DNA from: Sepioteuthis lessoniana
Lineage: Eukaryota; Mollusca; Cephalopoda; Myopsida; Loliginidae
Length of the DNA stretch: 64,000 nucleotides
Direction of reading: 5' to 3'
Assembly (NCBI GenBank): GCA_963585895.1
Contig: OY757917.1
Coordinates: 104,968,656-105,032,655 of the forward strand
Every line of letters begins with the position of its first letter. Position 1 is the first letter of the stretch. This document shows, piece by piece, positions 43,715 to 54,999 of this stretch. The notes under the pieces were generated by a model, which was given only the letters and a program-made list of their open reading frames with translations, was not told where the DNA came from and made no database searches. The position numbers and the translations under genes were made by a program.

Positions 43715-44545
43715 AAAGGTATCTGTGTGGGCCTTTCAAACAACAAACAAGCGAAATCTCACACGAGAAAACTTAGACATGGCTAAGAAAGAGAAAGTTT
43801 ATCAGAGAAACTGAATCTGCTTTGATAGCAGCATTAAACAACGCCATAAGGGCTAATTATATCAAAGCCAAAATTGACCAGACACAACAAAATAGCAGAT
43901 GCTGATTATGAGGTGATAGAGACGAAAGGATGAATCTCGTAATAAGCGAATGCAATAAATTAGCGCGAAGATTGTATAAGATTATACATGACTGGGTGGA
44001 GAAGATAATCCCCTGGGAATTATTGAAGAAATTCAAATTCGACCATACGAACAAATAGTAAATGCACAACCCAGAATCCATCGTAGAAAATGAGACGCTT
44101 AAAAATCTTTGGGATTTTGAGATACAAATGGATCATCTAATCCCGACCAAACTACCAAACATAGTGATGATCAACTACAAAAAAGAGAACCGGCTGAATT
44201 GTAGACTTTGGCGTTCCAGATGATCACCGGGTAAAACTGAAGGAAAGTGATAAGAGAAATAAGTACGTAGACCTTGCTAGAGAACTGAAAAAATATGAAA
44301 AATGAAAATTATGATGAAACCAATTGTAGATGATACGATCGATGCAGTCACCAAAGGATTGTTACAAAGATTAAAAGACTTGGAAATTAAAGGGCAAAAA
44401 GAGACCACCGAAACTAATGCATTATTGAGACTTGTCAGACTACTGAGAAGAGTCTTGGAGACTTGAGGGGACTTGCTGTCATTCTGATTTCAATGGAAAA
44501 CCATCAGCTAACGCTGGTGTGAAAAACTCAAATTAGTCAAGTAAA
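43715..44545 (+). mobile_element. LINE-N (R2-like) 3' part
   Basis: Recognisable in order: 'AALNNAIRANYIKAKI' (43829-43876), a cysteine/His-type region 'GDRDERMNLVISECNKLARR' (about 43915-43975), 'HDWVEKIIPWELLKKFKFDH' (43987-44046), and 'LWDFEIQMDHLIPTKLPN' near 44110-44160. Next comes the endonuclease-type stretch 'MINYKKENRLNCRLWRSR' region, then 'KYVDLARELKK' and 'TNALLRLVRLLRRVLET' (about 44418-44466). It ends in the family's 3' stretch near 'GAAAAACTC'. Several frameshifts and stops. Confidence 0.75.
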
Positions 44546-44640
44546 TAATTGATAAATTTTAATTGACTCAGATGATATCCAAACAAGTGTCACCACTACC
44601 GGACAGAGTAAAAGTGAAAATAATACTAATGAAGAGGCAA

Positions 44641-44705
44641 TTCACATTCCCCAAACATCAAGACTGGAGCCTCACCATCAGAGGCAGTTTAATCTTATAC
44701 AGTAG
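44641..44705 (-). mobile_element. Rep-A fragment
   Basis: 'CATTCCCCAAACATCAAGAC' and 'GGAGCCTCACCATCAGA' match the Rep-A body. Confidence 0.5.
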
Positions 44706-44902
44706 AAAGTTGATGATTTACAATATGGAGGTATTTCTGTCGTACCCTGTTGTAAGCCTACGTACGTTGATATTTGGATTTGGGTTTTAATCATCAAAGT
44801 GAAATGGCTCATACTTAGTGACCAGATTAATTCATCTTAAATAAATCAAATATGCACTGAATCGCTGTGTAATAGTTAATATGTTACTTTCATAAATAAT
44901 TA

Positions 44903-45078
44903 CTACTGAGCAGTTGGATCCTCACTGTCCGAAACTTTTACCTTTAAACTAAACCCCTTCTCATGAAAAGCTCCATCTTCACTGCAGAAGTATGTGCCAT
45001 TGACCTTGCCCTCAATATCATTTCTAGGGACAGTCAAAACAAATTTATTATATTCTTTGACTGTCTGTTTTAATATCA
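44903..45078 (-). CDS. Candidate host exon: immunoglobulin-like domain, C-terminal half
   Basis: Minus strand. A splice acceptor with a T-rich tract ('TTTTTATTTTTCAG', AG at 45079-45080) is followed by an open stretch of about 58 codons. It contains 'KFVLTVPRNDIEGKVNGTYF' then C, and later 'GFSLKVKVSDSEDP'. The G-x-Y-x-C pattern followed about 14 residues later by a hydrophobic strand is what the E-F-G end of an Ig V/I-set domain looks like. The reading frame enters at phase 1, the usual phase for Ig exons. It ends either at a TAG (44903-44905) or at an alternative donor AAG|GTAAAA after 44942. Codon use looks less AT-biased than the surroundings. Upstream exons are not visible in the repeats that follow, so it could be an orphan or pseudoexon. 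Confidence 0.4.
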
Positions 45079-45093
45079 CTGAAAAATAAAAAG

Positions 45094-45806
45094 TTGGAGA
45101 ACACATTAATTAATAAACTGCCCAGTAGACTAGACTCAATGTCTAGTCAAAGAAAAATAATTTTGCGTTGGATTCCAAGCCACATCGGAGTGAGTAGAAA
45201 CGAAAGAGCTGACTTGGCAGCCAAATCGGTCTTAGATCTATGCCCTGATGTACTCTACATTCCATATACCGATTTGAAACCGAAAATCAGTAAATTCCTT
45301 CACACAAAACATTAACATCCATGGAAAACTCTTCCAAATTCAGCCCACCTTCGGAGAATGGAGACCAGCTTTTAGAAAATCAAGAAGAGAACAAGTCGTT
45401 ATATCCCGATTTCTCATTGGTCATACAAGACTTACTCACGCTTTCCTGCTGAAACAGGAACCACAACCACAATGTTTGACCTGTCAGGTAACATGCACGG
45501 TTAAACACATTCTTATAGGATATAGAGCATTGGCTTTCATCAGAAAGCAATTTTTCAAAGTGACTTGTCTAACCGAATTGTTCGAAAACGTCAAAATAGA
45601 TGACGTTCTGTCCTTGTACGAAAAATATGACGAATTAAAACTGGTTAGTCATGAGCAAACAAATTAAATCCTGCTTATAGAAAATTTTACTTACTAAGTA
45701 TTCGTCTAGAAATACTTGAATGTATCTACATATAGACAGGATTTAGCGCTAAATAACCTACAAAGGTTGATACGCCATAAAACCCAACCAACCAACCAAC
45801 CAACTT
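45094..45806 (+). mobile_element. LINE-I 3' end (RNase H domain, zinc motif, 3' UTR and tail)
   Basis: The first open part (45094-45315) gives 'IILRWIPSHIGVSRNERADL' and 'AAKSVLDL', the RNase H signature found near the C-terminus of I/Jockey-type LINE polyproteins. After a frame shift, the C-x2-C type segment 'CQVTCTVKHILIG' and 'FFKVTCLTELFENV' follow to a stop near 45665. A UTR of about 90 bp ends in the stem-loop GCG...AACC-TACAAA-GGTT...CGC, then 'CATAAAACC' and (CAAC)n to 45806. The 5' portion (endonuclease and reverse transcriptase) is truncated away. The tail is shared with SINE-B and Rep-A. Confidence 0.82.
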
Positions 45807-45820
45807 AAACTAAATTTACA

Positions 45821-46640
<820 letters not shown>

Positions 46641-46656
46641 ATGTATGATTAATGTT

Positions 46657-46773
46657 GTTTAACGGTCGTCACCTTGAAATCATCAGTTCCCGTCTGACCA
46701 TTGAAGTTAAACAGCAATGAGCCTGGTTAGTATTCATACCGTAAACTATGTTTTAAAAGCAGGTACTGTAAGC
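46657..46773 (+). pseudogene. 5S rRNA pseudogene (or 5S-derived sequence), decayed
   Basis: The length of 117 bp is close to the 120 nt of 5S rRNA. It follows the animal 5S pattern position by position: 'TTGAAATCATCAGTTCCCGT', then 'CTGACCATTGAAGTTAAACA' and the internal promoter segment 'GAGCCTGGTTAGTATTC'. The end 'GCAGGTACTGTAAGC' matches the 5S 3' end. Substitutions between about 46738 and 46758 destroy the right-hand helix. It abuts the right edge of a mariner-del copy. Confidence 0.72.
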
Positions 46774-47095
46774 AATTTAAGGTTAATGTTAGTAAATAAC
46801 AGTTTAAATGAAGACGAAATTTTAAATCAATGGATGTAGCCATTCGTATAGTTCAGGGAAGCCAACAGAAAATTAAATGCTTGATAATGACCGTGAATTT
46901 CGAAAAAATAGACATTGGTGAAATATAAAAGTTTAAAGAGAATACATTATCTCAGGCTTCACCTCCTCATTGAAGTTAAAGAGGCAGGGTTCTTGTAAAC
47001 ACCTGATACCTCAGACGTCATAGAGGGAGGAACTAGGGGAATTCGGCAATTGCTGTACCTACTTAAACATTAAAGTCTTAACTATAAAGTTTATC

Positions 47096-47281
47096 TTGTG
47101 TCGCGGCTTGATGGGAAAATGGATAAGCAAACGTTATATATATATAAGGTGCGTTTGGAATGGTTTCAAAGAACTTTTCCAAATATCGAAAGAACTGGAA
47201 TGCAGAGAAGAAACTAAACTCCATCAGGCAACGACATTACTGAAATTGGCAAGACTACATAGGACAGGATTAGCGTTTTAA
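47096..47281 (+). mobile_element. Possible LINE-N-type C-terminal remnant
   Basis: A 61-codon frame includes 'LECREETKLHQATTLLKLAR', which loosely parallels the 'LEI-R-ET-QTTALLR-AR' segment of the R2-like copies. Weak, and could be chance. Confidence 0.25.
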
Positions 47282-47705
47282 AGGAATTTACAGTCATTTC
47301 CATTTCAGTCGAATTCTCTTGTGTAGGATTGTCGGAATCTTCGGGTTCCTGCGCCCCAGCGCTCCCCAACGCCCATACAGTAAAGACATTTTAAGCAACT
47401 AATCTTGTCCTAAGTTTAAGATCATACCTACTTAGGGTTTTGGCCTATGCTGATACGAAAATACAGCGATTGCACCTTTCTGATTTTTAACACTGACTTA
47501 AGATCACAAAATGATGTGTTCGTGTATAACTATCTATATATGTGTTTGTATTCTTATGGATGCATATGTGCTTTAAAATTACATTAACCCTATACTGGGT
47601 GTAACGAAAATACCTATCACATATTAAAGTGTCAGCTGTAGGGTGCAATAGAAATTAGGTAAGTGGAAATCATAATTCCATCTAGATAATATGTTAACAG
47701 TTTGG

Positions 47706-47996
47706 TTTGGAGGTGCCCGTGGTGTAATGGTTATCATCGCAGGAAATGGACACGGCGACACGAGTTTAAATCCTGGACGAGACTGATGGCAATTCGCAAA
47801 TCACTAATACTCTTGGGAAAGTTATGAATCCAATTATACTCCCTCCAGCTATGCGTAAATTGTAGGGCAGAGTAGGTTTTTCAGCCTTGGTGAGGCAACT
47901 AGTCTAGGAGAAGGAAAATTCAGAATTAAAACCTGTTAAACTCCGCTTAAAAAAATGACCTTGTTTCATATCCTGCCCGAGCGGAGGGGTTGGTAA
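47706..47996 (+). mobile_element. SINE-C copy, reference quality
   Basis: Forward orientation: 'GGTGCCCGTGGTGTAATGG' head, 'CACGGCGACACGAGTTTAAA' to the B-box region, and 'CCTGGACGAGACTGATGGCA'. The central block has 'CTCCCTCCAGCTATGCGTAA', then 'CTTGGTGAGGCAACTAGTCT', ending 'CGAGCGGAGGGGTTGGTAAA'. About 290 bp. Confidence 0.88.
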
Positions 47997-48004
47997 ATAT
48001 GTTA

Positions 48005-48255
48005 TCATTTTGGTTTCTTTTGATTTATTTGTTTAATGGCATATCAACTATCGTGTTTTATTTAATGCGAGATCCATCCTTGTTGAAAAATAGCAGGGAT
48101 ACTGTTTAACACATTGCTGAAGGGATAAGGAGGTTTATACCTTTCCTTGGGGTATTTGTTGAAAAATAAACGTAATAGTAGGACTGGAGTACCAATGTGA
48201 TTACTTTGAGGCTGAAGTCCAGCACATTAACCATTAGGCTGCGGAGATTCCCTCA
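48005..48255 (-). mobile_element. SINE-B copy, diverged
   Basis: Tail 'TTTAATGGCATATCAACTAT', central 'CCTTTCCTTGGGGTATTTG', head end 'ATTAACCATTAGGCTGCGG' on +. Inserted directly after a SINE-C in opposite orientation. Confidence 0.72.
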
Positions 48256-48883
48256 ATATATTATTTTACAGATATGATATGTTATAACCATGGCGTGGAC
48301 GGGTGCACACCTTGTGTTTGCTTTGGCAATGTGTTTTATGACTGCTGAATCTGTAGCTGTAACTTGTAGTGTTTTTTGTGCTCATTTCATGTAACATGTG
48401 AATGATGCTGTTCCGGAGAGAAAGTCTATTATGCCATGAGTTCAAAATTCTACCCAGAACGGTTTTATTGCAACATAACATGAAATAAATACGAAAATCA
48501 CACTGTACCAATTGCAAATTTATCAGCCTAAAAAACTTTTCTGGACAAAGCCATGAACATTACAGGACGTTTCTATGAAAAATGGTAAGATATTATCTTG
48601 ATGGAGCAATAATTGCCATTTACCATAGTGATCTTTTTATGGGGGAGTGTATATCTGCAGTATGCAATACTTTCATAATAAGTTAATTTCAAACAATATT
48701 AAATGATACATTGAAGTTTATTATTTGTAAATTAAAATTGAATTTCTTTTTGGTTTTTAAGTGTACTTTTGTTATATTCTTAAGTACCAAAGATAAATCA
48801 GTTCTCAGAATGATAGCAATCATAAACACGTTAGATTTCCAAAGTGTATGATGTGGCATTTAAGACGCTGGTGTGGCAGTAGA

Positions 48884-49234
48884 GGGTGGAACGATAAAGT
48901 TATCGTCCTAAAGAAAAGAACACTACAGCTTTATTTTAAAACTTTTATTGAAAAAAATCAATTCAGGTAACTTGATTATGTAGTAGAGCTGACATCTACA
49001 GGTTGGAACGATAAATTGGTCGTCCTAAAGAAAACTATGCAACAGCTTTATTTTAAAACTTTTATTGAAAAAAATCAATTCAGGTAACTTGATTATGTAG
49101 TAGAGCTGACATCTACAGGTTGGAACGATAAATTGGTCGTCCTAAAGAAAACTATGCAACAGCCTTATTTTAAAACTTTTATTGAAAAAATCAATTCAGG
49201 AAACTTGATTATGTAGTAGAGCTGACATCTACTA
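48884..49234. repeat. Tandem satellite, three 117-bp units
   Basis: Units begin at 48884, 49001 and 49118 with 'GGTTGGAACGATAAA' (first unit GGGTGG). Units 2 and 3 are almost identical and unit 1 a little more diverged. Each contains 'CTTTTATTGAAAAAA' and 'GTAGTAGAGCTGACATCTAC'. No frame. May be an edge of a larger element family. Confidence 0.92.
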
Positions 49235-49299
49235 TACGTATGTGCATATGCGTAGACACTGGACTGAATATAGGTATGGGGTCCAAGGGCAAGCTGTGT

Positions 49300-49930
49300 T
49301 GCCGTTTCCTATCTGACTCTATTCTGGGTTATTCTATTGTTATCCCACTTTTGTTTTGTTGGTTTACCTTCTTTGGATAAGAAAGCCTTAAAAGAATTAT
49401 ATGAAAGAAGATAGTAACAGATAGGAGACAAAGATATATTTTTATATTTTTCCTTTATTTCTGGCTTCAGCAACCATTCAATGGGTGAGGAAATTCTCCC
49501 TGAATACAACAGAAATGTTTGAATCCCCCAATCAAGGTGTTAAAAATGCGTTCGTCGTTTCTTGGGTATATATGTGTCCTTATTCGGTATTTAAAGCTTT
49601 AACAACGTATTCGGTATGTAAAGTTTTAGCAATGTGTAAGTCACTTTTGCGAGTTCGTCTAAATCCGGTGTTTTAGTCATGGGGTGGTAGTGAAAGAGAC
49701 GACTACTACCAGTGGAAGGGTTAGACAATGCGTCGTCTAAAGACAAACGCATGGAGTCCTCCATCAGTTAGCAAGGTGTTGTCACTCCACTGATCACTTC
49801 TGAAAGAGAGAGATTTTTCCTTTTTTCAGGACGTTCCCTTTTCTTTGCGTATGCGTTGCCCCTATTCCTGTCAGAGGATTCTGGGAGTTTCTGAATATTT
49901 TATTAATTATTTTTTGTCAATTTAAATCTA
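49300..49930. repeat. Rep-I copy 2
   Basis: Partner of 25417-26080: 'CAGCAACCATTCAATGGGTG', 'TTTGAATCCCCCAATCAAGG', 'GATTCTGGGAGTTTCTG' and a trailing TTTATTTATT region. Identity is moderate, with several indels. Confidence 0.6.
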
Positions 49931-50832
49931 TTTATTCATTTATTTATTCCCTACATAAGTACATGTATGTTTGTACGTGTGTGTGTATACATATGTGTAT
50001 GGTTTTGATTTGACAATGATATATATATATATATATTTATGTGTATATACGTGTATGTTCACACAGAGACTAGGTCATATTTAAATGGTTATGTTGAGTG
50101 TGTATGTGGCCGTATATATTTTATGCCGGGATCACTAATCCAACCCTGCCATTATAAGTGGATGGTCATATAAAGTTGAGGCGCGACTTAAACAAAGCTT
50201 CAATTTTATTATCACACCTTTTAGGGTGTTCTTGAGAATACAATCTGGCAATATTTTTATATCCAGTCGATGTGTGGCCGAATATCCGGTAGTAAGAAAT
50301 GTTCACCCCTTCATATATGCAAGTAGAAACAGTCTCCTGGCCAGAGTGGGTTAGAGAGAGTCTGCTAAGAGGATCTGCCGAAGTTTATAAGCGGTGTCAA
50401 ATCTACAAACCTAGCAGTAGGCTTAGTTTTTAGTTAAAGGAATTTCGCCAGCTGTCTATGTGGCGAAAGTGAGAAATCCACACTTCGTAATTTTGCAAAG
50501 TGTCACACACACTTAGACAACATATATTCGAGCTTTTTTTTTTTCGTCTTTTTTTTAATACTTTGTGAACTTGTCTCTGACAAGTGCACTTCTTTCGACA
50601 GAGAAATACGGCACGACGTTAGGTGGAATTATACAGACAAGGTTGCATAAGCCACAAACGGAATTCTCAGAGGGATTAATGTTTAATTATTTGCTTTTGA
50701 ATTTGCATAGTCCTATTTGGTAACATTAGCTGAAAAAGTAATTCCCTTGGTGTGCTCGACGAGGTAAAAAACAAACTATCGACTGAATTATTTCTCTGCC
50801 TCTCATTTTTTCTTTATACTTAGCAAGGCTGT

Positions 50833-51128
50833 GTGTGGGAGGTGCCCGTGGTTTAATGGTTATCGTCGTGGGAAATAGACACGGCGACACGAGTTCAAAT
50901 CCTGGGCAAGACTGACTGCATTTCACATAGCACTAATACCCTTAGGAATGGTATGAATCCAAATATTCTCCCTCCAACTATGGGTAAAATAGTAGGGCTG
51001 ACTGAATTCTTCAGCCTTGGTGAGGCAACTAGTCTAGAAGAAGGAAAACTCTGAATTCAAACATGTTTAACTCCGCTTAAAAATTGACCTTGTGTCACAT
51101 CCTGCCCGAATGGAGGGGTTGGTAAAAA
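50833..51128 (+). mobile_element. SINE-C copy
   Basis: 'GGTGCCCGTGGTTTAATGGT' head, 'CACGAGTTCAAATCCTGGGC', 'CTCCCTCCAACTATGGGTAA', end 'GAATGGAGGGGTTGGTAAAA'. Confidence 0.87.
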
Positions 51129-51347
51129 TGACACATAGCAAGGCTCTTCGGAACTGTTTTAAGCTTACCGATAATGATGGCTTCACCTTCAGATTACACT
51201 TTTTGGTATTTCTGGATTCCTATCAGTGTACTTTCTTTTGGTTCGATCCAAAGACTGGTTTGAACAGCACTATCTGGTATCTAACAGATATTATTCTCTT
51301 TCAGTTAACATATATTGTTGTATTGTCATCTGCTGATTCATGCAGAA

Positions 51348-51352
<5 letters not shown>

Positions 51353-51391
<39 letters not shown>
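51353..51391. repeat. (AT)n microsatellite
   Basis: Pure AT, about 38 bp. Confidence 0.95.
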
Positions 51392-51499
51392 TGGATACAT
51401 ACCGACGCAATGATAAACAGACGCACGCAATGATAAAGACGCAGGTTAAAGGCAGATGCAGGAAGACCTCTTTATAAAAATATATACCTCTCACTTTAA

Positions 51500-51800
51500 T
51501 GCAAGGGTTCGAAAGGGTTGTTCAAGGTTTGCGTGTGAAAGGGAGCTGGGGACCGAACATAACTGAAATATTTTGACCCCAAAGTTATGGTCGGTAACTT
51601 TGTGTCTTTCTCGTCCTCCTCTGGACCCCAATTCAATCAGGGCTCCCGAGAGCCCCTTTGGCCAGGTGTGGCTTTCCCTGCCACACCTCGTCTCCAACTG
51701 GCACTCGAACTCAACTGGCTTGACTTCTGTCGTGACTGAGCTATATAATAGTTCAACGCCCACTTGATCGCCCAAGCGATCTTTGAAATCGAATGTTTAA
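51500..51800 (-). other. GC-richer block with a tRNA-like head (possible further SINE)
   Basis: The minus strand has 'TATATAGCTCAGTCACGACA' (A-box-like) and 'GTTGAGTTCGAGTGCC' (B-box-like), followed by the hairpin 'GTGTGGCAGGGAAAGCCACA'. The composition differs clearly from the flanks and extends to about 52015. Only one copy is in the window, so family status is inferred. Confidence 0.4.
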
Positions 51801-52077
51801 TCGTTATCAAGTGGAAATGTCATGCAGTTCAGAGGTAACTCTCTTCCGGTGCGTCAGTCTATGAGAGTATCATGGGTTTTTTTTCCTCGTCCCATTTCAT
51901 CAGCCAATTTCCGCCCACGCGACTTCTTCTCATAACTGCCATTAGAAGGTGTCACTTCCCTCCGCTGCATCACCTTGAATGGCATTTTTGGCCGGGTCAA
52001 AAGGTCAAAACGTAACAATATTAACTCCGATATATGTTTATGATAATATAATTATGGGATTCTTTTAGAATTCTTTT

Positions 52078-52133
52078 CTGATAAACCAATTCTATAGATT
52101 ATCAGTAGATAATCTATAGAATTGGTTTATCAG
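52078..52133. repeat. Perfect 26-bp hairpin, 4-nt loop
   Basis: Arms 52078-52103 and 52108-52133 are exact reverse complements ('CTGATAAACCAATTCTATAG' start) around AGTA. Confidence 0.95.
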
Positions 52134-52367
52134 GAACCTCAACTTCACATCGAAGATCGGAGGATATATTTTTGTAATTTTTTAGAAGAGTTTTAAGAAA
52201 AAAAACTTAAATGACATAAAATATAAATGGACATGGTTGCTAAAACTCTGGATCTGGATCAGGATCAGCTGACACTATCTATCATTTTTGTTTGTTCGTA
52301 TCTGCATTCCGGACTGGTAGAACAAAATGGCCTACCGATTTCGAATGCCAGGCGAATGCCAGGATAG

Positions 52368-53083
52368 GGTGCATTCAATAAATTTCCAGATTGTTTTTGT
52401 ACAGGCATTTAAAATTGTTGTAGACTCTTGAAAATTCAGAATGTTATTACTATACATCTTATGAGATGACTGACCATTTTCTAGGATTTTAGGTACAAAT
52501 GAACAGCTACAACAGGAATTGGAATATACCCTACTAAAGCCTGATGGTCACATCTGGTGAATTTCAAAAATGCAAGCTGAACGTGAGGACACTTTAGAAG
52601 AACGATATGAAATAAAATTCTGTTTTAAACTCGGAAAAAATGGCACAGAAACGTATGGAATACTTCTGACTGCTATTCGACTATCTTGCATGAATCGAGC
52701 ATCAGTTTTTGAGTGGCATAAGAGATTCAAGGAAGGCAGGAAGTCTGAGGGATGATGAGAGGTGTGGGAGGAGTAAGAAAGTCAATACACCAGAATTTAT
52801 TGGCCAAATGTTTTAGGGTTACTATGTTGAGGTTTTAAGGGAGTTCAGGAAGAGATTCCGTCGGATGAGGCCGGCACCAGTTCACAACTCCATTCTTGTC
52901 ACAGACTATTTGACCAAGATGGGCATCAAGGTAGTTCCTTACTCTTCCTAGAGTCCAGACCTTGCTCCCTGTGACTTTTGCTTATTCCCTAAGCTTACAG
53001 TCTGTTGTTATGAGACAATTGAGGAGATGAAAGAGGCTGTGACGAAGGTCATTGACACGCTCACACAAGAGGACTTCCAAGGT
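52368..53083 (+). mobile_element. mariner-del copy 5, 3' truncated
   Basis: Forward transposase start 'MQAEREDTLEERYEIKFCFK' at 52570, then '[20 protein letters not shown]'. The junction near 52810-52830 has one TTAGGG-like unit. The C-terminal blocks 'HNSILVTDYLTKMGIK' (about 52884-52930) and 'TIEEMKEAVTKVIDTLTQED' (about 53018-53077) follow. It stops at 53083, where LINE-N sequence begins. Confidence 0.82.
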
Positions 53084-53099
53084 GTTGTTTAAAAGAAGA

Positions 53100-53500
53100 A
53101 AAAGTAATTAAATGATTATTAAAGGGACTGGATGACTTGGAAGTTGGCGGTAGAATGGAGACACTCCAAACGACAGAATTATTGAGAACGGCCAGAATAC
53201 TGAGAAGAGTCCTGAAGACTTGAGGAGACTTGCTGTCACTCGAACTCCAGTAAAAGACCATCAGTTATCGCTGATGTGAAAAACTCTTATGAGTAAATGT
53301 TAATAATAAGAGAATGAAGAGTTAAAAATCAGACAACCAATCGAGAACATCTAGATAACAGATTTGTTAAGATCGGCCATAATACTCAGAAGAGTCCGGG
53401 AGACCTGCCGTGATTTGCTGTCACTCAGGCTACTGTGAAAGACTATCAGCTGATGCTGATATGAAAAACTCTCCAGGAGTATATTAATAATACACTCGCC
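53100..53500 (+). mobile_element. LINE-N 3' ends, two in tandem
   Basis: The first segment (53100-53300) reads 'LDDLEVGGRMETLQTTELLR' then 'TARILRRVLKT', and the second (53310-53500) repeats the 'RSAIILRRVRET' and 'LLSLRLL' part. Both finish with 'GATGTGAAAAACTCT'-type ends and an AGTA-TTAATAATA stretch, presumably the 3' terminus. Confidence 0.65.
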
Positions 53501-53837
53501 TTTAAAATTCCGATCTACTTCAAATATTTTTTTTTTAATCTAGAGTTAAGGTTAATCTCATGAAAGCATCGAAAAATCTATCGAATATTATTTCATTATC
53601 AAATTCTCATTTTCAAATATATTAGTAATGCATTGTGGAATCTTTGCATTGGGGTTCCTTTTGCATCTATAAATGTTTGGGTTGCTTTGAAACTTGACCT
53701 GAAATCCTAGCTTTATAATGCACGAAATAATTATCAAAATAATCACAGATTTTTGTTTGACTACGTTTTGTTTTCTTGCTTTATTTTTCTGCCTCGTTTT
53801 TAATGAACAATAATTGATTTTTTTTTTGTTTTTGTTT

Positions 53838-54078
53838 GTTTGCCAATGGTCCAGGAGACCTGGATTCAATCCCAGGTCGCGTCATTCCAAATACTTTAAA
53901 AATGGTACTTGATACCTACTTACTTAACACTCAACAATATATGGTAAATATCAAGGGTAAAGTGAGGCAATCAAGGGAAAGGAGAAGAGCCCTTTTCTGC
54001 ACCTCGGTGTAGTAGCTATTGAAAAGGGAGCCTTCGGGTCATCCTCAACTATGGTCGCCAACTTTACTTACTTACTCT
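53838..54078 (+). mobile_element. SINE-F copy
   Basis: 'GGATTCAATCCCAGGTC' B box, 'AAAAATGGTACTTGATACCT', 'CACCTCGGTGTAGTAGCTAT', 'GGTCGCCAACTTTACTTACT' tail. The start of the tRNA head is replaced by T-rich sequence. Confidence 0.8.
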
Positions 54079-54159
54079 TCTTTCTTTAAGAGCATGACCA
54101 TCATTTGATGCTATTTCTCTGCAGTATAGATTTGTATGAAATTCGCTTTCATTTCATAT

Positions 54160-54360
54160 AAAGCTGATGCCCTTGGCAATGTTATATATCGCACTATTCT
54201 TCCACTAGCTACGGACAAATATAACAAATCAGGCCCTTTAACCTTGGAATGGCAACTGCTGAAGGGAATATAAAACTATGAATTCAAACCAATTTTACAC
54301 TGCTAAATTCTTTCTTGCGTCATACGCTGCAAGTGGCTGAGGGTTTGAATAAATAGAAGC
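54160..54360 (+). mobile_element. SINE-C 3' half, decayed
   Basis: 'AACTATGAATTCAAACCA' and 'GCGTCATACGCTGCAAGTGG' with 'GAGGGTTTGAATAAA' near the end. Confidence 0.45.
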
Positions 54361-54947
54361 ACATACAAATATATTATAAAGTATTATTTTTTAAACCATC
54401 AATTAAATTCTAATTGTATACAAAATCTAAAAGAGAAATTAATCCAGGTTGGGTTTTTCGTCGATAAAATACATGAGGGTGGTTATTGTTGCAAATTGGA
54501 ACGATGGGTGTGTGCGACTGCTAATATGTAATAAATAGTGATTGCATTCATCATATCCACGAGACCTAGAATAGTTGACTAGATCTGGTCAAAGCTTTTG
54601 AAAAAACTGTATAGAAGTCACTCAGTTGGCCATAAAGCACATCTTTCTACTTTTTTACCACGATGTTTTTCTACGGAAATGCATAAAAGAAATATTGGTT
54701 AAACAATAACAATATCTACTCAGTAAGTGTTAGTTCATTAGAGAAACTGCCTGCTTACGGTATCTACCATTTCTAAGTAGTCAAGTATTTCAGAACTGTA
54801 CAGTTTAGCGCTAACAAAATGGAGGGAATGCGTGCTAAAACTGAGACTTCATGGGAAACTAAAAAATTACTGCATTTCAATTTTACCGAGTTTCCCGTGA
54901 TATTATTTATACATAAGACCATGTCACACAAACACATACACATACAA

Positions 54948-54953
<6 letters not shown>

Positions 54954-54998
<45 letters not shown>
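54954..54998. repeat. (AT)n microsatellite
   Basis: TA run that provides the TA target of the next mariner copy. Confidence 0.95.

Positions 54999-54999
<1 letters not shown>

Noticed and set aside
48884-49234. Regularly spaced repeats resembling a CRISPR array
   Set aside because: Whole 117-bp units are repeated head-to-tail with no variable spacers, and the DNA is clearly eukaryotic.
48851-49234. Hammerhead motif in the 117-bp satellite
   Set aside because: Satellites often carry them, but neither strand has CUGANGA followed by a stem and GAAA.
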